Both the position numbers and the translations under genes were made by a program. Below the pieces are notes generated by a model, which was not told the DNA's origin, did not search any database, and saw only the letters and a program-made list of their open reading frames with translations. 64,000 nucleotides of DNA from Panagrolaimus kolymaensis (lineage: Eukaryota; Nematoda; Chromadorea; Rhabditida; Panagrolaimidae), in NCBI GenBank assembly GCA_028622995.1, contig JAJQJQ010000003.1:2914001-2978000 (forward strand). Direction: 5' to 3'. Below are positions 43,007 through 53,433 of the stretch, piece after piece. Positions within the stretch are counted from its first letter, which is position 1. Each line of letters begins with the position of its first letter.

Positions 43007-44141
43007 ATGAATTTGCAATTATTAAACTTATTTCTTTCCTTAATTGTTTTTGCATCAACTTTAAATATCAAAGATTTGCCTGATATTTCGGAAGATGAAA
43101 TACCCGAGAACCACAAAAAGGTAATTAAACCTTTTATTTTAACATTTCTAAACTTGAATTATTTATTATAGATTTATGATAAATTAATTAAACACGGAGT
43201 AGGAAGTAATTATAAAGAGATAGTTAACATAAGAAAAAAATTAAAGATTTTGAATAACATTGCTCGTGCAGAAATTTTAGATCATAATTTTAATCGATCT
43301 GATCCAAACTTATTCAATGTTAGCTTCAACACCGATCCAATATTAGATGAGTTTTTAGTTGAGGTAAAAAAATGTTTATCTTTATTTTATCAATAAAAAA
43401 ATACATATATAAAAATAATTTAGGGTGATATGCTATTATCAGAAGAACAAATTGATGATTGGATAAATGGCTATCTTACTGAACCTCGAAGAAAGGTGCT
43501 TCCATTCAATCATTTATAAAATATCAAACCTTTATTTTCAGCTCCGCCTTTGCTCGTGCGATGAAGTTGAAGAATGTAAGCAAAAAGCTGCGAATGAAGT
43601 TGATGAGTGCAAAGTTTCATGCCATTCTCAACTTCGCTACTTTGGAATTACCACTGGAAGATTAACAACTTGCTTCCCCAATTTTGTCGAAGAAGCCGTT
43701 TCAACATTCAAATGTCTTCAAGAAAAAGTTCCAGGCTTCTGTGCTGAAAATTATAATTATCAAATCAGTAGTCCCAGCCAAAATTATACCGCATATACTC
43801 AAGGTTACACACCAAAAGAAGATAAGGATGATGGAATGAATCAAATGGAATTAGTCAAAAAAGCTCGAAACGTTTTTGTTGAATTAAAAAAATTTAAATC
43901 TTGTGTTGAAATTTGTTATAAGAAGCACACTATTAATTGTTATGATAAAAAACAATGCGCCATTGCTCTTCCATCCAAAAATGCTATGGATACTATCTTC
44001 GATGAATGCCATACTTACAAGAATGCCATCCATCTTAATGCCATGAAATCTTGTCATTGTCTTGCTTTGAAGCAAGACGTCAAGAATATTCTCGGGGTTT
44101 GTGGCCTCCTTGCTAGCCCTCATTTCATGCGAAACATTTAA
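43007..44141 (+). CDS. Chimeric secreted protein: astacin-type prodomain joined to a Cys-rich domain
   Basis: Exons 43007-43120, 43172-43363, 43424-43495, 43542-44141; 325 residues. Signal peptide about residues 1-18. Residues up to about 126 are homologous, exon for exon, to the prodomain of the astacin downstream (44588), including FLVEGDML, the F..GD aspartate-switch region. The last exon supplies about 200 unrelated residues with about 13 cysteines in C.C.....C, C...C, C..LK and CHCLAL spacing, reminiscent of nematode Cys-rich secreted families (CPG4-like at best). The donor of exon 3 (AAG|GTGCTT) lies within sequence that is still coding in the downstream copy and stands a few codons before a stop. 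If that donor is not used, the product would be a prodomain-only peptide and the Cys-rich exon would be orphaned. Confidence 0.65.
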
Positions 44142-44587
44142 AATATTTATTTTTCTTCATTAATTTAATAACGGTTCTTTTTTTGTATTTTATATTTCCC
44201 TTGCTGAAGTTGTTCGTCGAAAATTAATAATTATAATTTTCGTACAAGCATATTTTATATTTTCCAATAATTTTTTAAAACAACCTTGATTATTACTAAA
44301 GATTCGACTCTATCACTTTTTTTTCTGGGTAAAAACACATCAAAACAAATCTTGGCCTATGTATTCGCCGTTTTTATTTTTTTCCTTTGGTCAAAAAATG
44401 AGTGATTTTTGCCATAAATGAAGGTCGATCGGTAACTGATCGTTAACTTTTTTCTTCTCCATTTTTGCCATTTCTTGACCCATAGAAGAGGTATTAGAAA
44501 AAGTTTTTTTGTGAATATTTTTCAAATATGTGAATAGCGTTAAAGTGGTACTTTTAATTGTGACAGCTTTTAACAAACCTTTTTATC

Positions 44588-46956
44588 ATGAATTTGTTTT
44601 TTTTAAACTTAATTCTTTGCTTGATTGTTTATGCTTCATGTTTAAGTATCAAAGATTTGCCTGATATTTCGGAAAATGATATACCCGAAAGTCACAAAAA
44701 AGTAAATTTTGCATTTTCAATATTTTCTAAGCTATTACCACACATTTCAGATTTATGATGAGTTAATTAAACAAGGATATGGGTGAAGTTACAAACAAAT
44801 GGCTAATGTTAGAAGAAAATTAAAGATTTTGGGGAAAATTTCCCGCGTTGAATATTTTGATCCTAATTTTGATCGATCTGATCCAAGTTTATTGGATGTG
44901 GATTTTAATTTCAGTACGGATCCACAATTCAAAGAATTCATAATGGATGTAAAAAAGTTTATCATTATTTTATCTATAAAAAAATATAATAATTTAGGGT
45001 GATATACTAATAACAGAAAGAGAAATTGATGATTGGATAAATCGCCGTCTTAGACAACCACAAAAAAACGTTATCCCAGTCACTCATGTATCAAGCAAAG
45101 TTTTATTTGGCAAAAAACATTCTGCTGCTTTAAGTTGTTCAGCAGATCTAGGAAAAAATCATCATTGGAAATCGCCAATTCATTACACTTTTCACTCATC
45201 TATCGGTGAGTTAGTTATCAGTTATTACATCTATAAAAAAAGAACATAAATCAATAGTGTCTAGTTTTAAATTTAGAGTTATTATTTTCATTTATTAAAT
45301 GCCCTTAAAATAAAACTCATTTTAATAATGAACAGCCAAGAAATAATTAATATGGCATTAAAAAATATTCAAAATCAAACTTCCGTAAAATTTAAATATG
45401 TAATAGAGAATTCAACAATTACACCAAGGATTATTTTTATTAACACAACCGATGGCGTATGTTATTCGTATTTTGGTTATAGAAATGATAAAACAATCAA
45501 TGGTGCACAACCGATCATCCTTGGAGGAAAACATTGTGATGATGAAGTAAGCTTTTTTACTTTTTTTAAAAATCTATTTTTTATCCATTTTAGTTTGGAA
45601 GGATTTCACAAGAAATTTTGTATACTTTAGGGATATTTCCTATTCATCGACATTTTAATCAGGATTTTAATTTTTCCGTTGATGGTAAAAATTTCTTTAA
45701 AAAACATTTCATACCCATTTTAATTTCAGCTAATTTTGGAATTAATGGTTGTTTCGATTTAAACCGTTCAAATAAAAGCTATGCGGATCCACTATATCAA
45801 TATACTATGAGTAATGCCCTCGATCCAACATTCATTGACATTTATGTTTTAAATGAACAATATGGGGGGATAAGTAATATAGCAATTGCTGAATGCGACA
45901 ATGGAGGATATCCCAATCCTAATGGCTGTGAAAAGTGTATTTGTCCTCCTGGATGGAAAGGAAAAACGTGCAAATCTCAAGATACTGGTACCGAAAATAT
46001 TGGAAATAAAATTTACGTAAGCATTTAAGGAAATAAATTTCACGAATAGTTTTTCGCTCTTTAGAATAAAATTAATAATAGTTTTCAGGTTAATTTCAAT
46101 GACGATGGATATGAATGTAAAACACTTCACGTTAGTATTGGGTCAGATGATAATATTACTAAAAATCATTTTAAAACTGCTTGGTTTCATTTTGAAAGTA
46201 ATGATGGGGAAATAATACAAATCGTCTTCTTCGAAGTTACCGATGGGGTTAATAATAAAAACGAAGGATGCACAGATTATGGAGTAGAATTAAAATATAG
46301 AGATTTTTCTGACAGTGGATACATGTAAGCCTATTTCATTAGATAAAACTAAAAACAATTTTTTATTCAGCTTTTGTGGAAATGATAGTAATTTTGTGAC
46401 ACAACAAATGTATAATTTAAAAGATTTTGGACCTCATGGTAACTTAGCCATGGTACGGTTATATTCTCGTGGAAAGAAGCTCAATGTTACAATTAAATAT
46501 AGAAGCATTGATTCACGATTTCCTAGTTCTCCTCCACCGTTTGTGTCATCTTGCGACCCACGTAAGTTTTGTTCCATTTTTCTAAAAATTTTTTCAATTT
46601 TTTATTCTTCAGCTTTTGATTGTCGCGATTTCCACGATTATTGTGTTTTCTTTGATAATAACGGCATGTGCTCTATGGGGGAATGGTATGAGCTTACCGA
46701 ATGTGCAGCTTCTTGTAACATTAAAAATTGCAAATGCAGAAATTTGCGAAATGATTGCGCTTCTTTATCTACAAAGGGAGAATGCACTACGAACTCGGCC
46801 ATGATGCATAAAGAATGCCGTTGGTCATGTGGCTTATGTGGAAAAAATCATTGTGAAGATGCATTAGATTGTAAAAATTATCCAGCAAAATTTTGTCAAA
46901 CAAACGCAACGATGGCTGTTAATTGCCCTAAAACATGTAAAAGATGCGGCATTTAA
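44588..46956 (+). pseudogene. Decayed or inactive astacin (NAS-like) with EGF, CUB and ShKT domains
   Basis: Exons recognised: 44588-44701, 44751-44948, 44998-45205, about 45331-45546, 45594-45684, 45730-46016, 46089-46324, 46371-46561, 46613-46956. Order: signal peptide, prodomain (MDGDIL), astacin catalytic region, EGF-like (CDNGG...CICPPGWKGKTC), CUB, and two or three ShKT-type Cys domains at the C-terminus. Astacins are secreted zinc endopeptidases. Lesions seen: an in-frame TGA in exon 2 (44784-44786), no usable acceptor before the exon at about 45331, all three zinc histidines of HE..H..G..HE replaced (reads QEILYTLGIFPI), and no Met-turn SxMHY. Everything after is open and well spliced. 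It is a pseudogene, or a pseudoenzyme with sequence errors or read-through. I describe the breaks only and have not reconstructed the product. Confidence 0.75.
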
Positions 46957-48092
46957 AAACTAAAAACTATTTAAAATTTTATAACATTTTTCTACAATTT
47001 TTTTTATTATTCTTATTTTTTATTCGCCAAATCCAACTCAACCTTCAAAAAACTTTTTCCTAAAATACTTTGCTTTCTTTTTGCTTTGTAAATATTTTAC
47101 GTGACATCTGTTTTCAGTAAACTATGAATAACAACAATAAATGTTAATTAAGTTACCCTTTTTCCCATCATTAAATTGATCATAATACAATCATCTTTAA
47201 CGACAGTTTAGTCGATTCATTACACTATTTGTTTTCGATAAAATCACGCATAAACGCGGAAGGAAACAAAAGAATTCAAAAATATTACAAGAAGGGAACA
47301 AAGTTAAAAACATTCGTCATTCATTAATAATATTTAAAAAATTGAAGCCGTTTAAACTTTATTCTTTAATCATTACAAATGGATAGCACATTTTAAAAAC
47401 CCTTACTTAAATTTAGAAGTACTTGAACTTTAAAGCCGTAAAAATTATTTAAAATCCTCTTTTAAAGAATTGTGTTTTTTAGTATTTTCATAGCTTGCGT
47501 CAAATTACCTAAGTTGTCATAGTTAGAAAAAAAATTATTTCGGACTCTTAAACTCTAAATTTTAATAACAACTTTTAAGAAAAAGCTGAATATAAATAAA
47601 GATATAAAGTAAGCGAATTAAAAATCGAGTAAAAAAATACTTTTATTAAAAATAAAAAAAGTAATTAGAGACAAATACATTTTTTGTCTACTTTAAACTT
47701 TAAACCATGATGATGTGATTATTCAAGAGAATGTTAGTGCCATCCATTAAGACACCACAAGATGTTACAACTCGAGACAAATGTTTTGTCTTCTTTTTTG
47801 TGTAATGACGTTTATTTAAAACCCGTTTAAAATGTTTTAAACAACAAAAACTCTTTGGTAAATATGAGTTTTAAAATTAAATAGTAAAAGGGTCATTAAC
47901 CCCAGAAGGACGAGAAGGACGCGTTTAAAGTTTTAACTTGTTTTTTTTACCGCAGAGGTCACGAATCCAATTGGAAATGATACATTTGTTTGTCCTTGTA
48001 TGTTTGGCGAATTATTACAACCCAAAAAGTATAAAAGGCGAAGATGTGAATCCAAAAAGCATCAACTTTGATTTGATTAAAGTTTAATAAAA
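46957..48092. other. Intergenic, no gene seen
   Basis: AT-rich spacer. A clear TATA box (AGTATAAAAGGC) at about 48029-48038 sits 60 bases before the next ATG. Nothing else is recognised. Confidence 0.4.
48030..48036 (+). promoter_or_regulatory. TATA box of the Gly-rich peptide gene
   Basis: TATAAAA in the context AAAGTATAAAAGGCG, about 60 bases before the ATG at 48093, a normal distance for a short 5'UTR. A similar AGTATAAAAGCC stands before the Gly-rich gene at 52464. Confidence 0.6.
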
Positions 48093-48526
48093 ATGCGTAC
48101 CATCTTCCTTGTTGCTCTCGCTCTCATTGCTGTTATTGCCCTCGCAGAAGAAGTTGTCCAACAACAACAACAAGCAGAAGCCCCAGAAGAAGTTATTGTT
48201 GAAGAAGAGTAAGCCAAAATAGTAAAATTATAAATTTTTTTATCGCTGAAATTTTTAGAAATGCTGGCTCTCGAGTAAAACGTTGGGGTGGATATGGCGG
48301 AGGTTATGGATATCCTAGCTATGGAGGCGGCGGCTATAGCGGCGGATATGGCCAAGGCGGGTATGGCCAAGGCGGATATGGCCAAGGTGGCTACGGTGGT
48401 GGCTATGGGGGTGGATACGGTGGCGGATATGGCGGCGGCATGGGAGGAGGAGGATATGGCCGACCAAGAAAAGTAATTATCATCAAGAAAATAATCGTCG
48501 ACAGAGGCATGAACATGTATGGTTAA
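48093..48526 (+). CDS. Secreted Gly/Tyr-rich peptide precursor (127 residues)
   Basis: Exons 48093-48208 and 48259-48526. Signal peptide about residues 1-18, a Gln/Glu-rich acidic propeptide, then RVKRWGG (dibasic processing site), GYGQGG and GYGGG repeats, and a basic hydrophobic tail (KVIIIKKIIVDRG). The acidic pro-part, KR cleavage and GYGG repeats resemble nematode NLP/caenacin antimicrobial peptides and some cuticle Gly-rich proteins; which one is undetermined. The frame on the opposite strand (Ala/Ser-rich) is a repeat shadow. Confidence 0.75.
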
Positions 48527-48734
48527 ATTTTCTTTCAATGACAAAACTCAACTTGAGGCTATTGTTATTTTTTTTTGTTATTATCTCAGGACAAAATTCT
48601 ATGAAATTAATATCTTTATTATATACTTTTTGCATACATAGTAGCACAAATATGTAAATAAATATTATCACCAAATATTAAACAGGTATAATTGTGTCAA
48701 CAAACAAATATGGGCAAGAAAATTAAAAAATGGC

Positions 48735-49915
48735 TTAAATGTATTTGAGGACTTCATAATAAATTGCCAATACTAAGGCTCCACTTGTGGTTTTTAATGA
48801 ATTTGTCATGGCCCCTCTAAAGAATCCATTCATTCCTTCATGTCTAAAACACAATTTTTAGTATAAAAGAGAAAAACAATAAAAAGAATCAAACCTCATG
48901 ATTTTTTGCCAGCAATCTATACTTCCGCTATAAAGTTTTTCCTTTTTGCCTGATTCCATCATAAGACGTCGTCTTACAGTGTCCATTGGGTAACACATGA
49001 TACTCGATGTTACAATGCATGTCTAAAAATAAAATAAATTGAATTATATTCATTTTTTTATTTGATGGAATATGTACCTGTGCTAAACACCACAATGAAA
49101 CAAATGATAATTTTTGGGAATCATCGACCAATGTTAATCGTAGCGTATCAAAAAGTCCAAAGAAAATTGCTCTCGACACAACAACAAATTGTAATGAAAC
49201 AACGAATCCACTGAAACCCAATATGGTAATTTTTTAAATATTTTTATTTTAGTTATTTACCGATAGAGTCCTTGGGCACCTTCTTTTGCGTAAATTTTTC
49301 TCAAGCAATCATTTATTCCTTTAAATCTTTTTGATCCATCTTTTTTTGCATCCACTGCTAATCTCGTTCTAGCAAAGTCCAATGGATAGCAAATACAAAG
49401 AGTAGTCGCACCACCTGCACCTCCGGCTGCTATGTTTCCTAAAGATAAGAATATTTCTGTATTTTTCTTTTTCTTTTTCAACGATAAAAATGAAACTAAC
49501 CAAGAACAAAGCGGCCATGTTGCTTCTTTTTGTCTATTCCATTTAAAAAAACTGTACGAAAATAATCTCGAAAAGCAAAATTGAGTGCATATGAAGGAAA
49601 GCAACGAGCAATGCTAGCAGAATTACCACGCCATAAAGATAAAATACCCTAAAAAAGCTGACCTTTAAACTAAAATTCTTAAGCTTCAGATGAATATACC
49701 TGTTCTGATTTAATTTTAACTAAACAATCCACGAGACCTGTATATCGTTGTTGAGCAAGATAAACTTGAGCATTTTGTAATTGTAAAACCAATTTTAATC
49801 GATCCACTGGAGCTAAAGCTGTTTTAGATATAACAGCAGCGGCTCCACCAGCAGTACATCCTTTAGCTAAATGTCTCCAATCAGAAGGATGAGATGTTGA
49901 CGCAATATTGCTCAT
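48735..49915 (-). CDS. ant: Mitochondrial ADP/ATP carrier (adenine nucleotide translocase)
   Basis: Exons 49915-49700, 49648-49501, 49438-49261, 49210-49078, 49022-48895, 48843-48735; 303 residues, normal for the family. Three repeats each carry the carrier motif P.(D/E)..(R/K): [18 protein letters not shown] and [10 protein letters not shown]. The ANT signature RRRMMM reads RRRLMM. It exchanges ADP for ATP across the inner mitochondrial membrane. The Met-to-Leu change in the signature and the substitutions [13 protein letters not shown] in repeat 2 are slightly unusual; an ANT-like paralogue with altered expression is possible, but the family call is sound. The symbol is generic. Confidence 0.9.
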
Positions 49916-50749
49916 AATGGTGAATAATTACCCAATTGCTTCCTAAAAATTAAAATAAATTTAGGGAGAAAATTTTATAAAAAATGAGTCAACAACCTTT
50001 TTTAACGATAAAAGTTTTTTAAAAAGCAAAAAAAAACCCGCCACACTTGAATCTAATTCAATTCTATTCATTGCTATCAATGAATCATTTGGAAAAAAAG
50101 GTTCATTGGAAAAAGAAAAAAATGAAAAATGATGAAATAGGAAAATTTTTTTATGCATTTAGGGAAAAGATTGTCTTAAAAAAAGTAATTTTATGGAGTT
50201 AAAATTTTTTTCAAAGAATATATGCGAAGTTATAAATATCCACCGATCACACACACAATGCATCTAAATCCAATAAACGACGATCTGTTGACGACAATCA
50301 ACCAAGCGAACGGACAGCTTTTTAAAGAAACAGCTGGTTCTTCTTCTTTTTTTCTTTTTTCAATGCTCTCCCACTCGTGCAGTTCTCTGCAATAATAATT
50401 TCATTGCAAATGAGCATCCCTTTTTTCTGTTTCTGCGATTGCAATGAAATCGAACCATATTCACGTGCATTTTAAATGATAGAGAGCAAGCGCCTGATTC
50501 AGTTGTCCTTTTTTTATATGGAAAGATAACGAAAAGTCAAATGTCCAATGGAACGAAATAAATTATCTCGAATTTCTTTTTTATTATACAAAAAAACAAA
50601 GTTTAAACAAGAGACTTTTTTAATGCAAATTAAAAAAAATAATAGATAGAAAATAAAAAACAATAAATACAGTTAGCGGCTTGTTAAAGTTTTGGCTTTA
50701 GAATGAAAAATATCTAAAGTTAAACTTTTAAAAAACAAGACATATTTTT
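49916..50749. other. Intergenic, no gene seen
   Basis: Between the ADP/ATP carrier and the cuticlin-like gene, both minus strand. A less biased stretch at 50240-50470 could be the carrier's promoter. No exon was found. Confidence 0.35.
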
Positions 50750-53433
50750 TTAAGAGGCTTTAAAAGTACAAAAAGCAATCCAAAAAAGTATTCCAGATAT
50801 TGACATAAAAAATAAATTTACAAAAGCAATTGAGCCAATACCAGTTTTAGTCATGCAAACATTTTCCTAGAAAAAAAAATACGGTTAAAAAAGGTATTAA
50901 AAAATAAATGAAAAAAAACTGACTTCTGCAAATGCAAAATTTTCATTAATCCACGATGATTGTTGGGTTTGTTCGGGGCCAATGATGTATTCTGCCTGAA
51001 GTTCAGTTACGCCCAAATTTGATTGTCGTTCTTTTTCAACGACAGCAATATTTTTTTGGTCGGAAATAGTAGTTGTTGCGCCTTCAATCAAGGCTTTGTG
51101 CTGTTCTGCACGTCTACGTCTAGGAGGGTCAGGACAATTTGGAACCTAAAACACGTATACGTAAATGAATGATGAAATGATTTCTAGAAAAAAAGTAAAA
51201 AAGAATTTATCGATTTTTGATTCATACATCGCAATATTGTTGATCAGGTTCTTTAATAGTAAGAGTAATTTGACAATCAAAAAACATGCTTTGTTTATCA
51301 GCATATTTATATACGTGAGCCTCTTTTCCAACCATTAAATCCGTTACATAATCAAGATTTTGAAGCAAATATTTATCATGTGCGCAACTAAAAATAGAAT
51401 TTAAAATTTTGTCATCCGAAGTGAGAAAAAATTACCCTTCGCTATTAAGGAGCTCAACCTTGTCACCATTGCCATCATCTACGGTGCAACTATGAACTTT
51501 CATACAAAATTGATTTTCAGTTTGGGCATCACAAGTCCATTTATGATAAACCATCTGCCCGATGGTAGCATAAAATACTGGTGGACCTTCTGGTGTTCCA
51601 TCCAGAACTTCATATCGACATACAGGCATAGGAACTTGTTGAGTTTGCAATGGTGGTGGAGGCATACTATAAAATTATTTTAGCCTTGCAAAAATATTGT
51701 TTGACTATTAAATTTCTTACTCTACTGTAATTTGCTTTTCAAGCATATTTTCCATTTCCATATAATAACATTGTATAACATAAACTCGATCAATTTTTGT
51801 TAGATATTCGGCATTAAAAGCTACGACAAGAGTGGTTGTGATAAAAATACCTTTTGGATCATTCTGAAAGAACAAATAAAAAAAAGTTTTCCGGAAAACC
51901 GCTTTTTCATTCTCTTCTTTCTTTGGTTGTTTTTAGCTTATTTGGTTTTTTTAAATTTGTTGATTTTTATGAAACCGGACAGAATGGGTGAGTTTTTTTT
52001 TCTGAGGCTTATGTTTAAACTTCCCCTTGAAAAAGTATGGATGAGCGAGAAATGGACACCAGACCGAAACAAAACTTTTTAGCTAATACGTTTGTCCCAT
52101 ACCCGATCATCACCATCATCAACAACAAAAACCACTCGATAAGAAGAAGAAAAAAAGAGAGATTAAATTTATATGAAAGAAAGGTGCGCAAAATCTATTA
52201 TAAAAAATGATATCGTGCGTTTGAAAGCTCTTGACCGCCGCTAGTTTGCAGAAAAGCATCCTCAATTGCCGCCCTCCTGAAATCAAGCCCCTTCTAGCAT
52301 CAATCTATCAGAAATGAAAGCTTTTCAGTATAAAAGCCAAACACAGCCAAAACACTTACACCAAAAACAAACCAAAATTATTCTACTTTTATTTCGCTTT
52401 TGATTAATTTTTTTTTCTGAATTTTATTTTTTAAAACTTTTATTTTTTTTAGTAATAATCACCATGTGCCTCAGCAAACGCTTTATTTTGGTTTCTGCTG
52501 TTATTGTAACCGCCTGCGCTCAAGATTGGGGCGGTATGGGTGGTGGTGGTTATGGTGGTGGCGGATATGGCGGTGGAGATATGGGAGGCGGCTACGGTGG
52601 AGGAGATATGGGTGGTGGCGGATATGGAGGCGATATGGGAGGTGGAGGATATGGTGGTGGAGGAGACATGGGCGGCGGCTATGGCGGTGGTGATATGGGT
52701 GGTGGTTATGGTGGTATGGGAGGAGGTTATGGTAAGTTAATTCAAAAAAGATTAGTTAGATAATATTATTTTTAGGCGGTGGTGGATTTGGTGGCTATGG
52801 TGGTGGAATGGGCGGTTATGGCGCTAATACAGGCCCAAGCTCCCAAGGTGGCCAAGGAGTTCAAGGCGGATTCCAAGGAGGCTATGGTAATACCGGATAT
52901 GGCAATAATGGAGGTTATGGAAGTGGAAATGGTGGCTATGGCAGACACTGATCCTTTGCAATTACAAGCCTACGCTCTATTTAATTTGCAAATTTTAACT
53001 GTATATTATGACGTCATTAATCTAATCCACTTAATATTAATAATAATAATAAGCAGCCATTTGAAATAATTAATAAAGTATTGATTTGCAAACTTACTGA
53101 AGCTCGCCTTTCAATTCCACAATCTTTAAATCCAAGTGAAAGGGAAGCATTTCGAATTTGATCATTGCTTCCATCAACGGGAGCTGAACGACATTCAGGA
53201 TCAGCAAGATGATCTTCAACAAAAACGATTCCACGAAAAGTATTTCGTGTATCGAATCTTACATTAATGTCATTTGCTCCACATTGAACATAAGGATCCC
53301 CAAGAATTCCGTTATCGATAAATGCGTTGGAAAATGGAAACTAAAAAAATGGAGAAAATTCAGTTTAAAAAGTCGATTTTTTTAAAGTTACCAAGAAAAT
53401 CGCTGTTGTCACTAAAAACAGCCTTCTTAACAT
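50750..53433 (-). CDS. Cuticlin-like ZP-domain membrane protein
   Basis: Exons 53433-53392, 53340-53098, 51863-51721, 51666-51436, 51387-51228, 51145-50924, 50866-50750; 385 residues. Signal peptide about residues 1-14+, then a ZP domain with spaced cysteines ([58 protein letters not shown]). A furin-type cleavage site PPRRRR follows the ZP-C subdomain, then a polar spacer and one membrane span near the C-terminus ([21 protein letters not shown]). This is the standard cuticlin-like (CUT/CUTL) architecture: cleaved at the CFCS and polymerised in the apical matrix or cuticle. The 1,234-base intron 51864-53097 hosts another gene on the opposite strand. Confidence 0.92.
52464..52951 (+). CDS. Nested Gly/Tyr-rich secreted protein (147 residues)
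   Basis: Exons 52464-52731 and 52776-52951. Signal peptide about residues 1-20 (ends TACAQ), then [13 protein letters not shown] repeats, a Gln/Asn/Gly segment and a C-terminal GYGRH. A TATA-like AGTATAAAAGCC lies at 52327-52338. The gene sits entirely within an intron of the cuticlin-like gene, in antisense. It is probably a cuticle or antimicrobial Gly-rich protein. The Trp/Arg-rich and Met/Val-rich open frames overlapping it are repeat shadows. Confidence 0.8.

Noticed and set aside
48077..48544. 155-codon Ala/Ser/Ile-rich minus-strand frame
   Set aside because: It is the complement of GGY/GGA repeats in the Gly-rich peptide gene, a repeat artefact.
52466..52740. Trp/Arg-rich and Met/Val-rich frames overlapping the nested Gly-rich gene
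   Set aside because: They are alternative frames of the same GGTGGT repeat; only the frame with signal peptide and phased intron is kept.
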